Source: Sphingomonas lutea
GTDB taxonomy: Bacteria > Pseudomonadota > Alphaproteobacteria > Sphingomonadales > Sphingomonadaceae
NCBI RefSeq assembly: GCF_014396785.1
Contig: NZ_CP060718.1
Location: 323,501 to 387,500 of the forward strand
Direction: 5' to 3'
Length of the DNA: 64,000 bases
Every line of letters starts with the position of its first letter. Position 1 is the first letter of the stretch. A program made the translations under genes and the position numbers. Below the pieces are notes generated by a model that saw only the letters and a list, made by a program, of their open reading frames with translations, was not told where the DNA came from and ran no database searches. Of the stretch, positions 57,836 through 64,000 are shown one piece after another.

Positions 57836-59062
57836 ATGACGCCCGTCCAGCCCGTCCGGGGCACCCAAAGCCTGATCGGAGAAGATGCCGACCGCCTCGC
57901 CACGGTGGTCGACGCATTCGATCGCGTGCGCCGCCTCTACGGCTTCAAGCGTGTCGAAGTGCCGACGATCGAGCATACGCAGGTCTTCGCGCGGACCATC
58001 GGCGAGACCACCGATGTGGTGTCGAAGGAAATGTACACCTTCGAGGATCGCGGCGGCGAGCCGATCACGCTCCGCCCCGAATTCACAGCGGGCATTTGTC
58101 GCGCTTATCTCAGCGAGGGCTGGAAGCAGTTCGCGCCGGTCAGGGTCGCGACCCACGGCTCCGCGTTTCGCTACGAGCGCCCGCAAAAGGGCCGCTTCCG
58201 CGAATTCCACCAGCTCGACGCCGAGATCATCGGCGCGGGCGAGCCGCAAGCCGATGTCGAGATCCTCGCCTTCGCCGATCAATTGCTCAAGGAGCTGGGG
58301 ATCGAGGGCGCGATCCTCCAGCTTAACACGCTCGGCGATCCCGAGAGCCGCAATGCCTGGCGTGACGCGCTGTACGAACATTTCAAGGCGCACGCTCGCG
58401 CGCTTGGCGAGGACAGCCAGGCGCGGCTCGAGCGCAATCCCCTTCGCATCCTCGACAGCAAGGCCCACCAGGACTGGCCCGTGGTCGACGCCGCGCCGAC
58501 AATCGATGAGTTCCTGACCGCCGAAGCCTCGGACTTTTTCGCCAAGGTCACCGAGGGGCTCGATGCCGCAGGCGTCGCCTGGGAACGCGCCCCAAGGCTC
58601 GTGCGTGGCCTCGATTATTACCGCCACACGGCGTTCGAATTCGTCACCGACCGCCTGGGCGCACAGGGCACCGTGCTCGCCGGCGGTCGCTATGACGGCC
58701 TCATCGAAACGCTTGGCGGCCCGCACACGCCGGCAGTCGGCTGGGCCGCGGGGATCGAGCGGCTGGCGATGATGATCGACGCGCCCGCGCCCGATCGGGT
58801 CGACGTCGCGGTGGTCGCCGAAAATGCGGCGCGGGAGCCTGATGCTTTCGCGTTCGCGACGCAACTACGCGCCGCGCACATCGCTGCGGAAATCTTCGTC
58901 ACCGGCAGCCCGCGCAAGCGCTACGATCGGGCGATGAAGACGCGCCCCGCCGCGATCGTCTCGCTCGACGTCCGCGACGGCGCGGAAACGCGCGGGTTCA
59001 AGCTGCTCGACAGCGACAACGCGCAGGCCGCCCAGGCACAGACGATTTTCGACGCGCAATGA
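57836..59062 (+). CDS. hisS: Histidyl-tRNA synthetase
   Basis: A class II synthetase of 408 residues. Motif 1 lies around [20 protein letters not shown], motif 2 around [20 protein letters not shown], and [13 protein letters not shown] is the His-binding block. Motif 3 is [11 protein letters not shown]. The ATG at 57836 gives [13 protein letters not shown]; a GTG at 57818 is an alternative. It overlaps prfA by four bases. Confidence 0.96.
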   Translation: MTPVQPVRGTQSLIGEDADRLATVVDAFDRVRRLYGFKRVEVPTIEHTQVFARTIGETTDVVSKEMYTFEDRGGEPITLRPEFTAGICRAYLSEGWKQFAPVRVATHGSAFRYERPQKGRFREFHQLDAEIIGAGEPQADVEILAFADQLLKELGIEGAILQLNTLGDPESRNAWRDALYEHFKAHARALGEDSQARLERNPLRILDSKAHQDWPVVDAAPTIDEFLTAEASDFFAKVTEGLDAAGVAWERAPRLVRGLDYYRHTAFEFVTDRLGAQGTVLAGGRYDGLIETLGGPHTPAVGWAAGIERLAMMIDAPAPDRVDVAVVAENAAREPDAFAFATQLRAAHIAAEIFVTGSPRKRYDRAMKTRPAAIVSLDVRDGAETRGFKLLDSDNAQAAQAQTIFDAQ

Positions 59063-60138
59063 CCCAGATTTCTTCCGAGCGGATCGCGAGCATTGAGGCG
59101 CGCAAACAGGAGCTTGCCGACGCCATGGCCAGCGGCAACCTTGCGCCCGAAGAGTTCGTCCGGCTGTCCAAGGATTATGCCGCGATCGAGCCGGTCGCTG
59201 CCGCGGCTCGCGAGGTGCGGCGGCTGCGCGCCGAGCGCCAGAGCCTGATGGCAATGACCAAGGACGCTGACGAGGAACTGCGCCAGATCGCGTCCGAGGA
59301 ATTGCTGGAGATCGAGGCCAAGCTGCCCGAGGCCGAGCGCGCTCTGGCGGTGAAGCTGCTGCCGCGCGACGCTGCCGACGACCGCGCCGCGATGCTCGAA
59401 GTCCGCGCCGGCACTGGCGGCGACGAGGCGGCGCTGTTCGCGGGCGATCTGCTGCGCATGTACCAGCGCTTTGCCGAAGGGCAGGGCTGGCGCTTCGAAC
59501 TCATTTCCGCCTCCGCGTCCGAGGTTGGCGGCTACAAGGAAGCCATCGCCTCGATCAGCGGCACGGGCGTGTTCGCCAAGCTGAAGTTCGAAAGCGGGGT
59601 CCACCGTGTCCAGCGCGTGCCCGTGACGGAAAGCGGCGGGCGCATCCACACCTCCGCGGCCACCGTCGCCGTGCTGCCGGAGGCGGAGGATGTCGACGTC
59701 CAGATCGACGACAAGGATCTGCGCATCGACGTCTATCGTTCGTCGGGGCCGGGCGGGCAGTCGGTCAACACTACCGACAGCGCGGTGCGCATTACGCATA
59801 TTCCGTCGGGGCTTGTCGTCATCCAGCAGGATGAAAAGTCGCAGCACAAGAACAAGGCCAAGGCGCTGAAGGTGCTGCGTACGCGCCTGTTCGAGCTCGA
59901 GCGCGAACGCCTTGCCAGCGAGCGCGCGGGCGCCCGCAAGTCGATGGTCGGATCGGGTGACCGCTCGGAGCGAATCCGCACCTATAATTTCCCCCAAGGG
60001 CGGATCACCGACCACCGCATCAACCTGACCAAGCACAACCTTCCCGAAGTGCTCGAAGGGACAGGCCTGAGTGAAATCGTCGACGCTTTGGCAGCGGAAG
60101 ACGAAGCGGAGCGTTTGGCGGGCCTGGAGGAAGAGTGA
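59059..60138 (+). CDS. prfA: Peptide chain release factor 1
   Basis: RF1 terminates translation at UAA and UAG. The 359-residue product has the catalytic GGQ in [17 protein letters not shown] and the codon-recognition helix region. [27 protein letters not shown] is a well-conserved RF1 block, quoted here only by its start [15 protein letters not shown]. It follows hisS with an ATGA overlap and leads into prmC, which methylates the GGQ glutamine. Confidence 0.96.
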   Translation: MTQISSERIASIEARKQELADAMASGNLAPEEFVRLSKDYAAIEPVAAAAREVRRLRAERQSLMAMTKDADEELRQIASEELLEIEAKLPEAERALAVKLLPRDAADDRAAMLEVRAGTGGDEAALFAGDLLRMYQRFAEGQGWRFELISASASEVGGYKEAIASISGTGVFAKLKFESGVHRVQRVPVTESGGRIHTSAATVAVLPEAEDVDVQIDDKDLRIDVYRSSGPGGQSVNTTDSAVRITHIPSGLVVIQQDEKSQHKNKAKALKVLRTRLFELERERLASERAGARKSMVGSGDRSERIRTYNFPQGRITDHRINLTKHNLPEVLEGTGLSEIVDALAAEDEAERLAGLEEE

Positions 60139-60974
60139 AGGCTATCGATCGCGCGCTGGCGGACGCCGCGCGCCAGTTGGATGCGTCAAGCGATACGGCG
60201 CGGCTCGATGCCGAGCTGCTGATGGCCGAAGCGCTCAATATCGATCGCGACCGGCTGATCCTGGCACCGCCCGATCGCGATGTGCCGAAGCGCTATTGGG
60301 ACATGGTCGAGCGGCGCAAGACCGGCGAGCCGGTCGCCTATATCACCGGCCGCCGCGCCTTCTGGGATATTGAACTGCACGTTGGTCCGGGCGTGCTCAT
60401 CCCGCGCCCCGACAGCGAAGTGCTCATTTCTTCGGCCATCGAGCATTTCCGCGACCGCGACCCGCCCGAATGCATTCTCGACCTCGGCACGGGCCCGGGA
60501 ACCCTGCTGCTCGCCGCGCTGGACATTTGGCGGGACGCGAGCGGCGTCGGCATCGACGTTTCGCGCCGTGCCTTGTCTTACGCGTCGGCCAACGCCCGCC
60601 GACTGGGGTTTGAAAAGCGGCTCAAGCTCAAGCTCGGCGATTGGGCGGCCGGCATCTCGGATACGTTCGACCTCCTGCTGTGTAACCCGCCCTACGTTGC
60701 CGAGGGCGAAGCGCTCGGCCCCGGCGTGCGCGAATTCGAGCCGGACGAGGCGCTGTTCGCAGGCGACGAGGGCCTCGATGCCTATCGCGTGCTGGCGCCG
60801 CAGCTGCCGCGCCTGCTCCGCCCCGGCGGGATGGTGGCGATTGAAATCGGGCCCGATCAGGCGGACGCGGTGAGCGCGCTGTTAGCCCGGGACGGTCTGC
60901 AGGCCAGCGTCGCCCACGACCTTGCGGGGCGTCCGCGCGCGGTACTGCTGACATGGGCGAAAAGCCGTAACTAG
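60135..60974 (+). CDS. prmC: Release factor glutamine methyltransferase
   Basis: PrmC methylates the GGQ glutamine of release factors using SAM. The 279-residue product has the N-terminal helical domain and a Rossmann domain with [13 protein letters not shown] (SAM motif) and the signature NPPYVAEGE. The GTG start overlaps the prfA stop (GTGA). The operon with prfA fits its role. Confidence 0.95.
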   Translation: MKAIDRALADAARQLDASSDTARLDAELLMAEALNIDRDRLILAPPDRDVPKRYWDMVERRKTGEPVAYITGRRAFWDIELHVGPGVLIPRPDSEVLISSAIEHFRDRDPPECILDLGTGPGTLLLAALDIWRDASGVGIDVSRRALSYASANARRLGFEKRLKLKLGDWAAGISDTFDLLLCNPPYVAEGEALGPGVREFEPDEALFAGDEGLDAYRVLAPQLPRLLRPGGMVAIEIGPDQADAVSALLARDGLQASVAHDLAGRPRAVLLTWAKSRN

Positions 60975-61198
60975 ACGAAATTGCTTGGCATAGCTGTCCA
61001 GGACCACTACATCGGGAGCAGGACAGGGCACGCTCCACCACAAGCTGAAGAGCGTCCCGTCCACCCCCGACGCAATCGGCCGTTTGCTCCACGCGCTGCG
61101 TGAAAGCGGAACGAAAGGGTCAGGCGCCGCGCATCTGCGCAGCCCTGCCCAACTGGGGCCAAGGGGGCTTTGACGACACTGCGTAAGGACGTCGGATT

Positions 61199-61882
61199 TT
61201 GATCAACAATCGACAGGGCGGCCGCCGGCGCGGCCGCGGCGGCCAGCGGGGACAAAGCCTCGGCGGACAGCCCGGTAACCGACAGGACAATCGCCAGCGG
61301 GGCAATGCGGCGCAGCTTCTTGAGAAATACAAGAACATGGCGCGCGACGCCCAGCTTGCCGGCGACCGCGTCCAGACCGAATATTTCCTGCAATATGCCG
61401 ACCATTATTTCCGCGTGCTGGGCGAAAGCCGCGCGCGCTACGAGGATCAGCGTCGCCAGCGGGGCGAGGACCTCGATGACGAGGATGATGGCGACGACGA
61501 AATGGAGGCCGGCGACGAGCAGGCCGAAGACGACCGTAACGATCGTAACGACCGCAACGAACGCAGCGAGCGCGCACCGCGCCGCGATCGGCCGGAGCGT
61601 GCTGAACGGCCCGAGCGTGCCGAACGCCCGGAGCGTCGTCCGCGCCGTAACGAGGAGCGGGCTGCCGACATGTCCGACGACGACCGTGACGATCGCGGCA
61701 ATCGTTCGGCGCGCATGAACGGTGGGGATTCGATTCCGTTCGATGCGCTTCCGCCGGCAATCGGCCGTGATGAGCCGGAAGGCGAAGGGGCGGCCGAGGA
61801 AGAGCCGCGCCGCCCGCGTCGGCGCACGACGCGCTCGCCGCGCGCCGCTGGCGGAGACGACGAGGTCGCGCCCGCAGCGTAG
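61199..61882 (+). CDS. DUF4167 protein
   Basis: A 227-residue protein from a TTG start with AAGGA upstream. The N-terminal DUF4167 block is QRGNAAQLLEKYKNMARDAQ, then DRVQTEYFLQYADHYFRVL. After it the protein is low-complexity: acidic, then RNDRNDRNERSER and PERAERPERAERPERRP repeats. The family is always near prmC in alphaproteobacteria and probably binds RNA or ribosomes, though this is not proven. The 224-base gap before it (60975-61198) shows nothing else I can name. Confidence 0.85.
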   Translation: MINNRQGGRRRGRGGQRGQSLGGQPGNRQDNRQRGNAAQLLEKYKNMARDAQLAGDRVQTEYFLQYADHYFRVLGESRARYEDQRRQRGEDLDDEDDGDDEMEAGDEQAEDDRNDRNDRNERSERAPRRDRPERAERPERAERPERRPRRNEERAADMSDDDRDDRGNRSARMNGGDSIPFDALPPAIGRDEPEGEGAAEEEPRRPRRRTTRSPRAAGGDDEVAPAA

Positions 61883-61947
61883 AATGCATTCACAACGGGT
61901 TCACGGCTGAACCCCTTTTCTCCCGCGAAACAGCGGTTGACGGTGAA

Positions 61948-61960
61948 GATACAATGTATC
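61948..61960. promoter_or_regulatory. Small palindrome before the DUF4139 gene
   Basis: GATACAATGTATC consists of GATACA and TGTATC around a single A. It lies 34 bases before the ATG at 61995 and five bases after a TTGACG (61937-61942) that could be a -35 element. It may be an operator. No family is assigned. Confidence 0.35.
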
Positions 61961-61994
61961 ATCGTCCCCGGACGTGTATGGGGAGGGTGATGAT

Positions 61995-63431
61995 ATGCGG
62001 ACATTTTTGCTGTGGGGCGCGGCGCTTGTCGCTGCCGTGCCGGCGCTGGCGCAAAGCGTCCCGCCGCCGTCCCAAACCGCGCAGGGCGATGTTGCCGTCA
62101 CCATCTACAACAATGGCCGTGCCCTGGTGCAGGACAAGCGTGTGCTCGACCTGCCGAATGGGCGGACTCGGCAGGAATTCCGCGATGTCTCCGCGCAGAT
62201 CCAGCCGGAAACGGTGACTCTCAACGGCCGCGGCGTCGGCGTTGTCGAGCAGAATTTCGAATATGATTTGCTGTCGCCTGCGGCGTTGATGGAAAATGCC
62301 GTCGGCCAGACGATTACGCTGGTGCGCGTCAACCCGGCGACCGGCGCGGAAGTGCGCGAACGCGCGCGAATCCTTGCCGCCAACGGCGGGGTCGTGCTGC
62401 AGATCGGCGACCGCATCGAGGTCTTGCGCGACGACGGCTTGCCCGCCCGCGTCATCTTCGACGCCGTCCCGCCGAGCCTGCGTGCGCGGCCGACCCTGTC
62501 GGTGACGCTCGAAGCCAGCGGCGGCGGGCCACGCCCGGTCACGCTGACCTATCTGACCCCGGGGCTGGGCTGGTCCGCCGACTATGTCGCCTTGTTCGAC
62601 GAAGCCAATGGCCGGATGGACGTGCAGGGCTGGGTCACGCTGACCAACACCAGCGGGACACCGTACGTCAACGCCAACACCCTGCTCGTCGCCGGCGCCG
62701 TCGGCCAAGCGAGCTATCCCAATTATCGTTACCGCCCGGGCATGCCCCCGCCCCCGCCGCCCCCGCCACCGCCACCCGAATATGATGGCGGCATGGACCG
62801 CGCCGGGACCGAGACCGCGGGCCGCGAGCGCCTGGGCGACTTCTATCTCTATCCGCTCGCCGAGCGGACGACGATCGCCGACAAGCAGACCAAGCAGGTC
62901 AGCTTCCTCGACGTCCAGAACACGCCCGCGGCACGCGCCTACGAATTCCGCAATCCGTGGCTGTCGACCAGCGAGCAGCCGCTGAGCGTGAGCACGATCC
63001 TGCGCTTCTCGAGCTCGCGTAACCAGGGGCTCGGCGACGCGCTTCCGGCCGGGATCGTGCGCGTCTATCAGCGCGACGCGCGCGGCAATCCGCAATTCGT
63101 CGGCGAACATCGCATCGGCCACACGCCAATGGGGTCGGACATCGGCCTTGCCACCGGTCAGGCGTTCGACATTAAGGTCCGCCCGGTCGTCGCGGAACGG
63201 ACTCGAATCGCCAGCGGGCGCTGGCGCACCAAGATGCGCTACACGCTGACCAACGCCGGTCCTCGCCCCGTCACGGTCGATCTGGTCCAGTCCGGCCTGT
63301 TCGGCGACACGCGTATCACTGACCAGAGCATGCCGTCCGAGCGCCTCAGCGCCGATCACACGCGCTGGCGGGTGCCCGTGCCGGCCAATGGCGAAGCGAC
63401 CGTCACCGCGACCTTCGACAGCCGCTACTAA
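61995..63431 (+). CDS. Exported DUF4139-type protein
   Basis: A 478-residue protein with a signal peptide (LLWGAALVAAVPALA) and GGAGGG before the ATG. The core has VAVTIYNNGRALVQDKRVLD and LTPGLGWSADYVALF, both typical of DUF4139 proteins, and an 11-residue polyproline run near residue 252. The C-terminal domain is beta-rich. The role is unknown; envelope or adhesion is possible. A second, related gene follows four bases after its stop. Confidence 0.8.
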   Translation: MRTFLLWGAALVAAVPALAQSVPPPSQTAQGDVAVTIYNNGRALVQDKRVLDLPNGRTRQEFRDVSAQIQPETVTLNGRGVGVVEQNFEYDLLSPAALMENAVGQTITLVRVNPATGAEVRERARILAANGGVVLQIGDRIEVLRDDGLPARVIFDAVPPSLRARPTLSVTLEASGGGPRPVTLTYLTPGLGWSADYVALFDEANGRMDVQGWVTLTNTSGTPYVNANTLLVAGAVGQASYPNYRYRPGMPPPPPPPPPPPEYDGGMDRAGTETAGRERLGDFYLYPLAERTTIADKQTKQVSFLDVQNTPAARAYEFRNPWLSTSEQPLSVSTILRFSSSRNQGLGDALPAGIVRVYQRDARGNPQFVGEHRIGHTPMGSDIGLATGQAFDIKVRPVVAERTRIASGRWRTKMRYTLTNAGPRPVTVDLVQSGLFGDTRITDQSMPSERLSADHTRWRVPVPANGEATVTATFDSRY

Positions 63432-63435
63432 GGCC

Positions 63436-64000
63436 ATGCGTGCCGCCGTCCTGTTGATCGCCGCGCTGCTGTCGGGGCGCGCCGCCGCGCAGGCGATCGT
63501 CTCGTCGCCGGCGCCCGAGCGGGTCGCCGTCACCGTCTACCGCAACCCTGATCGCGGGCTGGAGCCGCTCAACCTGCAATGGCTCGGCGGCTATGCCCTG
63601 GTCAGCGAGACGCGACGCGTCCGCATCCCCGCGGGGACAAGCGAGCTGCGCTTCGAAGGCGTGACCTCGGGCATTGTCCCGCAAAGCGCGATCATCACCG
63701 GGCTAGGTCCGGCGGTGCTCGAGAAAAACCGCGATGCCCGGCTGCTGTCGCCGGGCGCGCTGCTCGATGCCTCGCTCGGAGAGCGATTGCACCTCCGCCG
63801 CACCTCGCGCGCGACGGGCAAGGTGACCGAGCAGGACGCGATCGTTCGCGCGACCAGTGATGGCGTGGTGATCGAGACGGCGGCGGGTGTGGAGGCGCTT
63901 CGCTGCACGGGCCTGCCGGAAACTTTGATCGCCGATCGCGTCCCCGCCGATCTGTCGGCCAAGCCGACGCTGTCGGTGCGGGTGCGCAGCCCCGAGCCGA
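63436..64000 (+). CDS. Second DUF4139-type exported protein (partial)
   Basis: The start is an ATG four bases after the previous stop. A signal peptide (AAVLLIAALLSGRAAAQ) is followed by VAVTVYRNPDRGLEPLN, which parallels the first protein in its early part, then RRVRIPAGTSELRFEG. The gene is cut by the window edge, so the length and C-terminus are unknown. The two genes look like a tandem pair that diverged after duplication. Confidence 0.75.
   Translation, partial: MRAAVLLIAALLSGRAAAQAIVSSPAPERVAVTVYRNPDRGLEPLNLQWLGGYALVSETRRVRIPAGTSELRFEGVTSGIVPQSAIITGLGPAVLEKNRDARLLSPGALLDASLGERLHLRRTSRATGKVTEQDAIVRATSDGVVIETAAGVEALRCTGLPETLIADRVPADLSAKPTLSVRVRSPEP

Overview
The window is GC-rich, tightly packed chromosomal DNA whose gene content points to an alphaproteobacterium, most likely a member of the Sphingomonadales. 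Pointers are COQ9, a CBP3-type cytochrome bc1 chaperone, BamE, NrnC, DUF177, DUF3572, DUF4167, the prfA-prmC-DUF4167 order, the nrnC-lptC-lptA-lptB-rpoN order, a TonB-dependent receptor, and short palindromic intergenic repeats of the kind I associate with sphingomonads. This placement is inferred from the sequence, not from a search. No rRNA, tRNA, CRISPR array, prophage or insertion sequence was recognised.

Layout. 0-9 kb: malate synthase, rpmI-rplT, prs, nadE, gltX and a tonB gene behind a Zur-like palindrome. 9-13 kb: the riboflavin genes ribD, ribE, ribB and ribH; RibB carries an N-terminal HTH and a degenerate GTP cyclohydrolase II domain, and a perfect 18-bp palindrome lies just before its start. 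13-20 kb: DMT exporter, COQ9, feoAB, ssb, DUF177, CBP3, bamE. 20-25.6 kb: tryptophan dioxygenase, a kynureninase-like enzyme and an MFS carrier, then an Arg/Gln-repeat exported protein and a fasciclin lipoprotein. 26-33 kb: dnaN, a membrane protein, recF, an RhlE-type helicase with a structured leader, and gyrB behind a 36-bp alternating purine-pyrimidine tract. 33-39 kb: an EEP phosphohydrolase, rpoN, lptB, lptA, lptC, nrnC and a two-domain cold-shock protein. 39-48 kb: an ATP-dependent ligase plus UV-damage endonuclease pair, rpmG, a DivK-like regulator, a run of short overlapping metabolic genes and an isoaspartyl peptidase. 48-52.6 kb: a three-gene cassette of a TIR-TM-TPR protein, a small tail-anchored protein and a SLOG-plus-multi-TM (SLATT-like) protein. 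52.6-64 kb: ispG, two exporters, a TonB-dependent receptor, hisS, prfA, prmC, a DUF4167 protein and two tandem DUF4139-type exported proteins, the last cut by the window edge.

The most interesting candidate system is the TIR / tail-anchored / SLOG-SLATT cassette. Its architecture suggests nucleotide signalling to a membrane effector, formally similar to Thoeris but without a SIR2 effector. The next best are the HTH-RibB fusion with its promoter palindrome, which suggests self-regulated riboflavin synthesis, and the Z-DNA-prone tract at gyrB.

Quality note. Four genes (a small exported protein at 15.3 kb, the MFS carrier, dnaN and rpoN) are each broken by what looks like a one-base contraction of a G or C homopolymer. 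Because dnaN is essential and the reading frames resume perfectly, sequencing or assembly error is the simplest explanation.
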